Shown piece by piece: positions 8,961 through 16,827 of a stretch of DNA of 64,000 nt (within the stretch, counting starts at the first letter, position 1; each line of letters opens with the position of its first letter). The DNA is from JAGVDM01 sp964642315. GTDB taxonomy: Bacteria; Patescibacteriota; Gracilibacteria; Peribacterales; Peribacteraceae. The DNA lies in assembly GCA_964642315.1 (NCBI GenBank), contig CAZXOG010000002.1, forward strand, positions 184,422 to 248,421. Direction: 5' to 3'. Position numbers and translations under genes: made by a program. The notes under the pieces are model-generated. The model had not been told where the DNA came from and made no database searches. It saw only the letters and a list, made by a program, of their open reading frames with translations.

Positions 8961-10106
8961 GTGGCGACCATTCTTCTCTCTGCGCTGGCATTCTTCCTGC
9001 TTCTCAGCATCCTCATTCTCATCCACGAATGGGGGCATTTCGCCGTTGCGCGCAGGATGGGCGTGGTCGTTGAGGAGTTTGGATTCGGTCTTCCACCGCG
9101 CGCGCTCACGCTCCTGCGCCGTAACGGGACGCAGTATTCCATCAACTGGATTCCCTTCGGCGGATTCGTGCGGCTCAAGGGGGAGAATGCCATGGATCCC
9201 CGGGAACACCTTGGGCCGGGCAGTTTCGGCGCTGCGTCGATTCCGGCGAGGATCGCCATCCTCTGTGCTGGCGTGACGATGAACTTCCTCCTCGCGGTCG
9301 TGATCCTCACGCTCGGGTTCTCCTTTGGCCGATGGGTGCCGCTCTCCGTGTACACATCGCTCGAACGGCTCCAGAGCGCGGCTGATACCGGTCTCATTGA
9401 GCTCTCGCTTGCCGTGCGCATTGACGATGTCATGAGCGGCGGCGGCGCCGCGGCCGTCGGCGTGCCCGAGGGGAGCATTCTCGTATCCGTTGATAACATT
9501 CCAATTGAACGTCCTGCTGATGTGACGGCGCTCCAGGAAGGCAAGCAGCGCGTGACGTACGCCGTGCGCGTGCCGCCCGATTTCTCGGAGGAACGCACGT
9601 TTACGGTGCCGCTCAAAGGGGGTGAGGCAGGGATTGCCATGGTGCTCTTTCCGCTCACGCTCGAGGGGATCAACCACTCCCTACCGCGGTCGTTCCTCCT
9701 TTCGCTCCATGAGTCCTGGTACATGCTGGTGCAGACGGTGCGCGGCATCGGCAAGCTGTTCCTGTCGCTGGCGTGTCTCGATCCCGATCCTTCTGCGCCG
9801 TGCGGCGCGGTTCCGGAGGGGATATCCGGCATTGTTGGCATCGCGCAGTACACGCACACGTCGGTGCAGGAGGGGGTCGGCGCGTACTTCCGCCTAGTTG
9901 CGCTCCTCAGCCTGAGCCTCGCGGCGCTCAACATTCTCCCGCTGCCTGCGCTCGACGGCGGGCGGCTGCTCTTCGTATTCGTGGAGCTCGTGCGCCGCAA
10001 GCCGGTGAACCGCAAGTTCGAGGTCATCACGAACGGCATGGGATTCCTGTTCCTCCTCATGCTGCTCGTCCTCATCACGTACCATGACATCCTCCGTCTC
10101 CTCTAG
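8961..10106 (+). CDS. rseP: Site-2 membrane metalloprotease, RseP/M50 family
   Basis: Intramembrane zinc protease that releases membrane-bound regulators or clears signal-peptide remnants. It has HEWGH at residues 22-26 in the first membrane helix, a PDZ-like middle (VGVPEGSILVSVDNIPIERPADV), and the second catalytic motif ALDGGRLLF (about residues 330-338) in a C-terminal helix. GTG 8961 starts directly before the first helix, as is normal for the family; the frame continues further upstream without family-like sequence. The 381-residue length is typical. The last 23 bases overlap dnaA, so the two are very likely cotranscribed. Confidence 0.92.
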   Translation: MATILLSALAFFLLLSILILIHEWGHFAVARRMGVVVEEFGFGLPPRALTLLRRNGTQYSINWIPFGGFVRLKGENAMDPREHLGPGSFGAASIPARIAILCAGVTMNFLLAVVILTLGFSFGRWVPLSVYTSLERLQSAADTGLIELSLAVRIDDVMSGGGAAAVGVPEGSILVSVDNIPIERPADVTALQEGKQRVTYAVRVPPDFSEERTFTVPLKGGEAGIAMVLFPLTLEGINHSLPRSFLLSLHESWYMLVQTVRGIGKLFLSLACLDPDPSAPCGAVPEGISGIVGIAQYTHTSVQEGVGAYFRLVALLSLSLAALNILPLPALDGGRLLFVFVELVRRKPVNRKFEVITNGMGFLFLLMLLVLITYHDILRLL

Positions 10107-11568
10107 TGTCATCGACGCACCGGCGGCCGTGGGAACGAGGCAGTCGTCTGCCGCGGCGCTCGCGGATCTCTGGATTTCGGTCCTCACGAAAATCGAACCA
10201 AAGTTGCAGCGTGGCCAGTTCATCACGTGGTTCAAGGATACGGCGCTGCTCTCCCACGAGCAGGGGACGCTCGTCGTGGGTTTGCCGATTCCCATGGCGC
10301 TCACGTGGCACATGGAGAACTACCGCGCGATCACACTCCAGGCTGCCCGCGAGAGCGGCGTAGAGGTGGAGCAGATCGTCTACAAGGTGGATGGTACGCT
10401 CAAGGACAATCGCGAGCGCACGGTGGATCTGCTCGAGCACTTTCCCGAGAAGAAGCGCCGCAAGGTGCCCGGCAAGCAGGAGGTGAGGATGGCGGAGGGG
10501 ATCGTAAGCAAGATCTTAAGCCCGCGGTACACGCTGGAGAACTTCGTTGTCGGGGCCAACTCGCGTCTCGCGCATGCCGCGTGCCAGGCGGTCGCCGCGC
10601 AACCGGGCGGCAAGTACAATCCGCTCTTCATCTACGGCGGTGTGGGTCTGGGGAAGACGCATCTCCTGCAGGCGACGGGCAACGCCATTCTCCGGCAGAT
10701 GCCCCGCGCGACGGTGGTGTACACGACGACGGAGGACTTCACGAACCAGGTCGTGGAGGCGATCCGCGCGCAGAAGATGGAGCACCTCCGTCGCCGGTAC
10801 CGTTCCGTGGATGTGCTCATCATTGATGACGTGCAGTTCCTGGCAAATAAAGAGCGCACGCAGGAGGAGTTCTTCCACACGTTCAATACGCTCTACGAGG
10901 AGCGCAAGCAGGTGATTCTCTCCGCCGACCGACCGCCGCAGGAACTCGAGCTGGAAGATCGCCTCTCCTCGCGGTTCGAGCGCGGCATGATCGCGGATGT
11001 CTCGTCGCCCGATTACGAAACGCGGCTCGCGATTCTCACGGAGAAGGCGAAGGAATACCAGATGTTCATTGATCTGTCGGTGCTCCAGTTCATTGCGGAG
11101 CACGTCACGCGGAGTGTCCGTGAGCTCGAGGGCATCCTCATGCAGGCGTTTGCCCTCTACGAGCTCGAACAGCGCATGCCCACCGTGAAGAGCATTGCGG
11201 AAATCATGCGCAAGCTGAGCAAGGATCCGTACCAGGAGGAGGAGCAGGTGGGGTTCCAGGTTCCGGCGAAGCGCGCCCCGACATTCCAGGATGTGCTGGA
11301 GTCCGTGAGCCGGTACTACTCCGTGTCCGTGAACGACATGCTCGGAGCATCCCGTGTGCGTGAGGTGCTTGTCCCCCGTCAGATTGCGATGTACATCGGC
11401 AAGACGTACCTTCGCATGAGTTTCGTACGGCTGGGGGAGATCTTCAGCAACCGCGACCACACGACGGTGATGAACGCCGTGTCGAAGATCGAAACAAAGA
11501 TGCAGGATGATCCGCAGCTCCTGCGGGAGATCCGTGCGATTGAGCAGGAGCTGGGGCTCGGGAGGTAG
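10084..11568 (+). CDS. dnaA: Chromosomal replication initiator DnaA
   Basis: AAA+ ATPase that opens the replication origin. All four regions are visible in 494 residues: an N-terminal domain with WFKDT, a basic linker (EKKRRKVPGKQE), the Walker A motif GGVGLGKTH (about residue 185), Walker B VLIIDDVQF (about 245), the sensor region LSSRFERG, and the C-terminal box-binding helix-turn-helix with signature NRDHTTVMNAV. The gene overlaps the end of rseP and is followed by thrS, not dnaN, so the common dnaA-dnaN pair is broken. No array of DnaA boxes that would mark an origin adjoins it. Confidence 0.98.
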   Translation: MTSSVSSSVIDAPAAVGTRQSSAAALADLWISVLTKIEPKLQRGQFITWFKDTALLSHEQGTLVVGLPIPMALTWHMENYRAITLQAARESGVEVEQIVYKVDGTLKDNRERTVDLLEHFPEKKRRKVPGKQEVRMAEGIVSKILSPRYTLENFVVGANSRLAHAACQAVAAQPGGKYNPLFIYGGVGLGKTHLLQATGNAILRQMPRATVVYTTTEDFTNQVVEAIRAQKMEHLRRRYRSVDVLIIDDVQFLANKERTQEEFFHTFNTLYEERKQVILSADRPPQELELEDRLSSRFERGMIADVSSPDYETRLAILTEKAKEYQMFIDLSVLQFIAEHVTRSVRELEGILMQAFALYELEQRMPTVKSIAEIMRKLSKDPYQEEEQVGFQVPAKRAPTFQDVLESVSRYYSVSVNDMLGASRVREVLVPRQIAMYIGKTYLRMSFVRLGEIFSNRDHTTVMNAVSKIETKMQDDPQLLREIRAIEQELGLGR

Positions 11569-11617
11569 CACGGTTTCGGCTTGCCTCTGCGTGTGTGCCC
11601 GGCATACCATGGTGCTG

Positions 11618-11671
11618 ATGACATTCACGCGCACCACCACCACCACCACGACCATGGTGGCCTCCCGCTAG
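11618..11671 (+). CDS. Threonine-rich leader peptide of thrS
   Basis: Seventeen-codon frame MTFTRTTTTTTTMVASR ending in TAG (11669-11671); 9 of 17 residues are threonine, including seven in a row (11633-11653). An in-frame ATG at 11609 would add MVL. A promoter-like TTGCCT (11581-11586), 16-base spacer, CATACC (11603-11608) puts the transcript start just before 11618, matching the leaderless pattern of the window. Its stop codon touches the antiterminator arm. A peptide that senses charged tRNA-Thr and controls the threonyl-tRNA synthetase behind it is the obvious reading; expression is inferred. Confidence 0.75.
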   Translation: MTFTRTTTTTTTMVASR

Positions 11672-11737
11672 GGAAGGGGACGTGCGCATACCAGCGAATC
11701 CGCATTCTGCACCCTCCTTCCCATCCGGAGGGTTTTT
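11671..11737 (+). promoter_or_regulatory. Transcription attenuator of thrS (antiterminator and terminator)
   Basis: Terminator: CCCTCC (11712-11717) pairs with GGAGGG (11727-11732), followed by TTTTT. Antiterminator: GGGAAGGGG (11671-11679) can pair with CTCCTTCCC (11714-11722), nine pairs with one G-U, which takes away the terminator's 5' arm. A ribosome stalled on the Thr codons leaves 11671-11679 free and favours readthrough; a ribosome that reaches the leader stop covers it and favours termination. Confidence 0.75.
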
Positions 11738-11774
11738 CGCCTTTCTTTCCCCCCTCTGCTACCCTTCTCCCATC

Positions 11775-13583
11775 ATGGCACCACACGCTCCAAACGACGT
11801 GGAACGGCTCCGCCACTCCATTGCACACGTGCTCGCGCAGGCAGTCCTCAAGCTCTACTCTGATACGCAGATTGCGATCGGACCCCCGATCGATACCGGC
11901 TGCTACTACGATTTCCTCTTCACAAAGCCTCTCTCCGATGCAGATCTCCCGAAGATCGCGAAGGAGATGCGGCGCATCATCAAGGAGAACCAGTCATTCG
12001 AGTCGGCCGAGCTCACGCCGAAGGAATCGATCGCGTTCTGGAAAGCGCGCAAGCAGTCCTTCAAGGTGGAGCTCGTGAAGGATCTTGAAGCGCAGGGCGA
12101 AAAGAAGGTTTCGCACTACAGAAATGTGAACCGCAACGGCGAGGAGGCATTCGTGGATCTCTGCCGCGGCGGCCACCTGGAGAACACGGGCAAAATTCCT
12201 GCGGACTGCTTCGCCCTCACATCGCTTGCCGGCGCGTACTGGCGCGGCAGCGAGAAGAACGCACAGCTCACGAGGATCTATGTAGCGGCTTTCCCATCCA
12301 AGGCCGAGCTCGAAGCGCATCTTGCCATGGTGGAGGAGGCGAAGAAGCGCGACCACCGCAAGCTCGGGAGGGAGCTCGATCTTTTCGCATTCAGCGATAT
12401 GGTCGGCCCCGGGCTCCCGCTCTGGACGCCCCGCGGCACGATCATCGCCGATGAACTGGAATCGCTCGCGAAGGAGATGGAAGCGAAAGGCGGGTACCTC
12501 CGCGTGCGCACGCCGCACGTTGCCAAGGGCAAGCTCTACGAGCGCACGGGGCACCTCGCGCACTACCGGCAGTCCATGTTCCCGCCGATGAAGCTCGAGA
12601 ACGAGGACGAGGAGTACTACCTCAAGCCGATGAACTGCCCGCACCACCACGAGATCTTTGCTTCGCGGCCGCGGAGTTACCGGGATCTGCCCATGCGCCT
12701 CGCCGAGTACGGTCATTGCTACCGGTACGAGGATTCCGGCGCGCTCTTCGGGCTCATGCGGGTGCGGTCGCTCTCCATGAATGACGCGCACATCTACTGC
12801 ACGGAAGAGCAGTTCGAATCGGAGTTCCTCGCTGTCATCACCATGTACCTGGAGTACTTCCGCCTCTTTGGGATCCAGAAGTACAACATGCGTCTCTCCC
12901 TCCACGATCCTGCCGAGCTCGGCAAGAAGTACGTGGATGAACCGGAGCTCTGGAAGAAGACGGAGAACATGGTGCGCAAGGTAATGGAGAAGACGCAGTG
13001 CGAATTCGTCGAAGTGCCGAACGAAGCGGCGTTCTACGGTCCGAAGATCGATGTGGAAGTCTGGAGCGCCATCGGCCGGGAGTTCACCCTCGCCACGAAT
13101 CAGGTGGATTTCGACGTGCCGGGCAAGGTGGGGCTCACGTACATCGATAAGGACGGCAGCGAGAAGGTGCCGCTCTGCATTCACCGGGCGCCGCTCGGCA
13201 CACACGAGCGCATGATCGGGTTCCTCATCGAGCACTTTGCGGGGCTCTTCCCGCTGTGGCTTGCCCCGGTCCAGGTCGCAGTGCTCCCTGTGGCATCCGC
13301 GCACGAAACGTATGCGCGCGATGTCGACCGGCGTCTCCGCGGTGCCGGGGTTCGGGTGGAATTCATGAGTCCGGAGGAATCGCTCGGCAAGCGCATCCGC
13401 GAGGGCGAGAAGCTGAAGATTCCATATCTGCTCGTCCTCGGCGACAAAGAGGCGCAGAGCCAGACGGTCACTGTGCGCAACGTGAAGACGAAGCAGCAGG
13501 TTCCCGTTGCGTTCGCCGCATTCGCAGACAGCGTCGCTCAGGAAATCCGGTCGCGCGCACTCGAGTATTCCATCGGGTCCTGA
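11775..13583 (+). CDS. thrS: Threonyl-tRNA synthetase lacking the TGS domain
   Basis: Class II synthetase that charges tRNA-Thr. The editing domain is intact, with HSIAH near residue 14 and the CRGGH zinc-like site (DLCRGGHLENTG). The catalytic core carries the three zinc ligands in MNCPHH, NDAHIYC and GTHERMIGF, and a C-terminal anticodon-binding domain closes the protein. At 602 residues it is about 40 shorter than usual because it begins at the editing domain: the N-terminal TGS domain is absent. ATG 11775 lies 37 bases after the attenuator's T run. The next gene overlaps its stop (TGATG). Confidence 0.96.
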   Translation: MAPHAPNDVERLRHSIAHVLAQAVLKLYSDTQIAIGPPIDTGCYYDFLFTKPLSDADLPKIAKEMRRIIKENQSFESAELTPKESIAFWKARKQSFKVELVKDLEAQGEKKVSHYRNVNRNGEEAFVDLCRGGHLENTGKIPADCFALTSLAGAYWRGSEKNAQLTRIYVAAFPSKAELEAHLAMVEEAKKRDHRKLGRELDLFAFSDMVGPGLPLWTPRGTIIADELESLAKEMEAKGGYLRVRTPHVAKGKLYERTGHLAHYRQSMFPPMKLENEDEEYYLKPMNCPHHHEIFASRPRSYRDLPMRLAEYGHCYRYEDSGALFGLMRVRSLSMNDAHIYCTEEQFESEFLAVITMYLEYFRLFGIQKYNMRLSLHDPAELGKKYVDEPELWKKTENMVRKVMEKTQCEFVEVPNEAAFYGPKIDVEVWSAIGREFTLATNQVDFDVPGKVGLTYIDKDGSEKVPLCIHRAPLGTHERMIGFLIEHFAGLFPLWLAPVQVAVLPVASAHETYARDVDRRLRGAGVRVEFMSPEESLGKRIREGEKLKIPYLLVLGDKEAQSQTVTVRNVKTKQQVPVAFAAFADSVAQEIRSRALEYSIGS

Positions 13584-13927
13584 TGTCGCGTCCGCGTTTC
13601 CCCATTGGTAAATTTGCGATTGCCACTGCATCGCTCGTTGCCGTCGTTGCCCTCATCGCGACGTCGTACGAGGAGAACCTGCTCATCGCTTCCGTCCTCG
13701 CACTCGGTGTGCTCACAATGTTCTTCCGCAAGGGGTGCGCTCGTCGCGATGTTGTCGCGTTCTGCATCGGCGCGATTCTTGGTCCCTCCATGGAAATGAT
13801 CGCCATCCGGGGCGGCGCTTGGCAGTACGCACGTCCGTCATTCTTCGGTATTCCTTTGTGGCTCCCTCTTCTCTGGGGGCTCACGGCTTTCGCGATGCAG
13901 AAAATCACGCAGTGGGTCGTGCGGTGA
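13583..13927 (+). CDS. Small integral membrane protein, unknown
   Basis: 114 residues with three or four hydrophobic segments. The second half contains GPSMEMIAIRGGAWQY and FFGIPLWLPLLWG, a pattern of a conserved acidic residue in one helix and an aromatic Pro-Leu-Trp motif in the next that recalls small carotenoid-type membrane enzymes, but I do not recognise the family. The ATG shares its A with the thrS stop (TGATG), so it is translationally coupled to thrS. Confidence 0.75.
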   Translation: MSRPRFPIGKFAIATASLVAVVALIATSYEENLLIASVLALGVLTMFFRKGCARRDVVAFCIGAILGPSMEMIAIRGGAWQYARPSFFGIPLWLPLLWGLTAFAMQKITQWVVR

Positions 13928-13966
13928 TCCGCTGTTCCGTGTCGTCGTGAAAAGTGATCTTTCGGG

Positions 13967-13995
13967 TGACCGTTTTTTCCCTGCTGTGGTAGGCT
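13967..13995 (+). promoter_or_regulatory. Promoter of lgt (leaderless)
   Basis: TGACCG (13967-13972), 17-base spacer, TAGGCT (13990-13995). The predicted transcript start coincides with the GTG start at 14002. Confidence 0.55.
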
Positions 13996-14001
13996 GACCG
14001 G

Positions 14002-14925
14002 GTGTTCGAAGCATTCTCCGTCGGACCGCTCCTCGTCTGGACGCGGGCGATCTTCCTCCTCCTCGGCGTCTGGCTCTCGCTTGAGTTTTTCCTTCGTCTC
14101 GCGCGGAGCGCGCACCTTTCCCTGGAGCACTTCCGCGAGCACGCGTGGGCGTACCTCGTCGCGTTTCTCCTCGGAGGTCGTGTGTTCGCAATCCTCGCGC
14201 AGTACCGCGTGTACCTGCGCGATCCGCTCAGGGTGTTCCTCTTCTGGGACGGGGGATTCAGTTTTCTCGGCGCGGCGATCGGCATCGGGTTCCTGCTCCA
14301 CTGGGTGACGCGCCATCACCGGTCGACGTTTCTGCAGTGGCTGGATGCGCTGCTCCCCGCTACGGCGCTCGGGCTCGGATTCGACTGGCTCGGCAAGTTC
14401 TTCGCCGGTCAGGCATACGGCCGGCCGACCGATATGTTCTGGGGCGTGACGTACGAGGCGATGCATGTCCGGTACGTGGTGCCTGTGCAGCCCGTGCAGC
14501 TCTTCTATGCCGTGTTCTTCTTCCTCCTCACGTTCCTGCTACTCGTCATCCGCAAGAACGCCAAGCGCGCGGGATCCGAAACACTCGTCGGCATCGTCCT
14601 CGCGTCCGTCGCAACGTTCCTCCTCGAATCGCTGCGGGGGGATTTCGGCATTCCGATCTTCGCCACGCAGCTCGATTTCGTGGTGCTCCTGCTGCTCTTC
14701 CTCAGTCTCGGGCTCTTCGCTGTGGTGGAGCTCCGCCTGAGTCTCACGCAGATGTATGCGTATGAGGCAGGGCTCCTCCTCTTCGTATTCGGGTACGTCG
14801 TTGTGCGTTCGTGGCTCGCGCTCCCCACGTTCGAGCTGCGCTTCAGCCAGTTCCTGGCCGTGCTCGCATTGCTCGCGACGGTCGTCTACGTTATCGTGCA
14901 CCGCCGGAAGTACCCCCACCTGTAA
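14002..14925 (+). CDS. lgt: Prolipoprotein diacylglyceryl transferase (Lgt)-like membrane enzyme
   Basis: Lgt moves diacylglycerol from phosphatidylglycerol to the lipobox cysteine of prolipoproteins in the membrane. The 307-residue protein has about seven membrane segments and the Lgt landmarks in order: GGRVFAIL, WDGGFSFLGAAIG (compare GGLSFHGG), AYGRPTD, and VPVQPVQLFYAVFFF (compare HPxQLYE). The match is divergent: the usual histidine in the second motif is replaced by leucine. The GTG start is supported by the promoter ending 6 bases before it. Two small membrane protein genes follow at 0 and 14 bases. Confidence 0.85.
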   Translation: MFEAFSVGPLLVWTRAIFLLLGVWLSLEFFLRLARSAHLSLEHFREHAWAYLVAFLLGGRVFAILAQYRVYLRDPLRVFLFWDGGFSFLGAAIGIGFLLHWVTRHHRSTFLQWLDALLPATALGLGFDWLGKFFAGQAYGRPTDMFWGVTYEAMHVRYVVPVQPVQLFYAVFFFLLTFLLLVIRKNAKRAGSETLVGIVLASVATFLLESLRGDFGIPIFATQLDFVVLLLLFLSLGLFAVVELRLSLTQMYAYEAGLLLFVFGYVVVRSWLALPTFELRFSQFLAVLALLATVVYVIVHRRKYPHL

Positions 14926-15297
14926 ATGCTCACCATCCCACCAGCACTCCAGTCGATCCTTGAGCCGTGGCTGCTCTTCCTCGCGGAAGACCCGCTCCTC
15001 CGGCTCCTGCAGGGCGGCATGCTCCTTGTCGGCGCGATCGTCGTGTTCCTCGTGTTCTTCACCACGCGGGACATTCTCCTGCGCACGAATTCCTTCCTCT
15101 ACATGTTCGTGAGCATCGTGCTCGTCGCGGCGCTCCCGGTCGTCGGGTTCTTCCTGTACCTGCTCATCCGTCCGGCGAGCACGCTCCGCGAGCGCGAACT
15201 CCGGCGCCTGCTCGAGCAGCTCCTCAGGCAGCAGCGCGGCGGTTCCGAGAGCAAGAAAGGGGAGAAGCCGGGCAAGCAGAAGCAGCAATCCAAGTAA
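14926..15297 (+). CDS. Small membrane protein with basic tail, downstream of lgt
   Basis: 123 residues: two hydrophobic segments (GGMLLVGAIVVFLVFF and FVSIVLVAALPVVGFFLYLL), then a highly charged C-terminal tail rich in Arg, Gln and Lys (RERELRRLLEQLLRQQRGG onward). The GFFLYLLIRP ending of the second helix resembles phospholipase-D N-terminal-type membrane domains. Function unknown. The start codon follows the lgt stop with no gap. Confidence 0.8.
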   Translation: MLTIPPALQSILEPWLLFLAEDPLLRLLQGGMLLVGAIVVFLVFFTTRDILLRTNSFLYMFVSIVLVAALPVVGFFLYLLIRPASTLRERELRRLLEQLLRQQRGGSESKKGEKPGKQKQQSK

Positions 15298-15311
15298 TTC
15301 CCTCTTCATCC

Positions 15312-15728
15312 ATGACGCTCTTCTCCGATCCGCTCACGTATCTCTTCTACCCGAATCCGGGCAACGCGCACATCACGAGCCCGAAGGCGTTCATCCTGCT
15401 CCTGCTCTGTGCCGCCATGGTCTTCGCTTCGTTTGGTATCCGTCGCTGGCGCAGCGGCGTGACGAATGCCGTCACGAGGAAGCTCAGTCGGTCTTGGTCC
15501 ACGGCGGCATTCTGGTTCGGCATCACGGGGCTCTTCCTCGTGCTCGCGCGGGTGGAGGAGGTGAGCTATGTCTCCATGCGCTTCTGGTGGGTGATCTGGC
15601 TCGCGGCGCTCTGTCTGTACCTCACGCTGCAGGTGCGCATCTTCCGTGCCCGGCACTACGAAGTTCTCCCTGCTGAGCGCAACGAGGATCCCCGGGCAAA
15701 GTACCTGCCTGCCCGGAAGAAACACTGA
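15312..15728 (+). CDS. Three-helix membrane protein, unknown
   Basis: 138 residues with three hydrophobic segments (AFILLLLCAAMVFASFGI, AAFWFGITGLFLVLARV, WWVIWLAALCLYLTLQVRIF) and a basic cytoplasmic-type end. No family recognised. ATG 15312 follows the previous gene by 14 bases, so the two plus lgt probably form one unit concerned with the envelope. Confidence 0.78.
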   Translation: MTLFSDPLTYLFYPNPGNAHITSPKAFILLLLCAAMVFASFGIRRWRSGVTNAVTRKLSRSWSTAAFWFGITGLFLVLARVEEVSYVSMRFWWVIWLAALCLYLTLQVRIFRARHYEVLPAERNEDPRAKYLPARKKH

Positions 15729-15835
15729 CGTTCCGCCGGCTGCGCGGCACGTTGCTCTTGCGTCTTCAGCGCCGAGGGGTTTCAATTGGTGACAATCGGA
15801 TTCCTTCGCATGAGCGGAGTTCCCCCCGTGCGACC

Positions 15836-16747
15836 ATGCGCTCGCTCACGTATCAGGGCATCACGTGGCATGACGATTCCAATCCCGCAGAGAAGGATCT
15901 CCTCCGGCTGCAGCAGAAGTACGGTTTCCATGAGCTGGACATCGAGGACTGCCTGAGTCTGCACGAGCGCCCGAAAGTTGAGGAGTACGAGCAGTACCTT
16001 TTCCTCGTGTTCCATATTCCTTATCTGAGCCACACAACCCGTCGCATTCACAAAGAAGAGGTGAACATCTTCGTCGGTCAGCAATTCATTGTCACGCTGC
16101 ACGAAGGCAAGCTCCCCGTCATCGACGCACTCTGGAATTCGCTCAAAGGATCCCGGACGAAACGGCACGAGTTTCTGGAGCACGGGACGGGGTTCTTTCT
16201 CTACGAACTCATGCGGCAGTTCTTCGATGGGGTGTTCCCGCTTGTGGACACCATCACGAAACAGCTCCGTCGCATGGAGGAGGAACTCTTCGAGAGCGAC
16301 GACGAGGTGGATATCCTCAAGGACATCATGCTTCTCAAGCGCAATATCATCACGATGCGCAGCGTTCTCCTTCCGCAGCGGACACTCATTGCCACGCTGG
16401 AGCACAAGAGTAAGAAGTTCGTCTCCCAGGATCTTGCGCTCTACTTCGACGACATCCTTGATGCAGTCGAGCGCCAGTGGGCGCTGCTCGATACGGATAA
16501 AGAGATGATTGACGCTCTGCAGAGCACGCACGAGTCCTGGCTCAGCCACAAGACGAACGAGGTTATCCGTATTCTGACCATCTTCTCCGTCACGATGCTG
16601 CCGCTCACGGTCATCACCGGGCTCTACGGGATGAACGTTGCGCTCCCGATGGATGATCACCCGTTCATCTTCGTTGGGATTGTCGGTTCCATGGCTTCTC
16701 TGGTCATTGGCATGCTGGGATACTTCATGCGGAAGCGTTGGCTGTAG
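15836..16747 (+). CDS. CorA-like magnesium/cobalt transporter
   Basis: 303-residue CorA-family ion channel. It has a soluble N-terminal domain with VFHIPY and FVGQQFIVTLH, the long stalk helix (ITKQLRRMEEELFESDDEVD and following), and two C-terminal membrane helices with the family filter GLYGMN at the end of the first. A basic end (MRKRWL) follows. ATG 15836 gives the family-like start MRSLTYQGITWHD; the open frame upstream to 15752 is not CorA-like. Substrate (Mg, Co or other) cannot be told from sequence. Confidence 0.92.
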   Translation: MRSLTYQGITWHDDSNPAEKDLLRLQQKYGFHELDIEDCLSLHERPKVEEYEQYLFLVFHIPYLSHTTRRIHKEEVNIFVGQQFIVTLHEGKLPVIDALWNSLKGSRTKRHEFLEHGTGFFLYELMRQFFDGVFPLVDTITKQLRRMEEELFESDDEVDILKDIMLLKRNIITMRSVLLPQRTLIATLEHKSKKFVSQDLALYFDDILDAVERQWALLDTDKEMIDALQSTHESWLSHKTNEVIRILTIFSVTMLPLTVITGLYGMNVALPMDDHPFIFVGIVGSMASLVIGMLGYFMRKRWL

Positions 16748-16789
16748 GTTGCGTACAGCGGCTTCTACATTCGATATCTGCGGAATAAG

Positions 16790-16817
16790 TTGACTCGAAC
16801 GCAAATACAGGAATAAT
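16790..16817 (+). promoter_or_regulatory. Promoter deciding the start of the 16828 gene
   Basis: TTGACT (16790-16795), 16-base spacer, AATAAT (16812-16817), 10 bases before ATG 16828. The more upstream ATG at 16816 lies inside the -10 box and cannot be the start of this transcript. Confidence 0.65.
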
Positions 16818-16827
16818 GCTTTTTCCT

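Noticed and set aside
11581..11700. His-rich frame (HAHHHHHHDHGG) through the same CAC/ACC repeat
   Set aside because: This frame has no stop near the attenuator and runs into thrS out of frame. The Thr frame has a fitting start, stop and downstream synthetase, so it is the meaningful one.
10084..11774. Replication origin next to dnaA
   Set aside because: Only two box-like sites lie upstream (8900-8925) and the downstream gap is filled by the thrS leader; there is no AT-rich unwinding region or box cluster.
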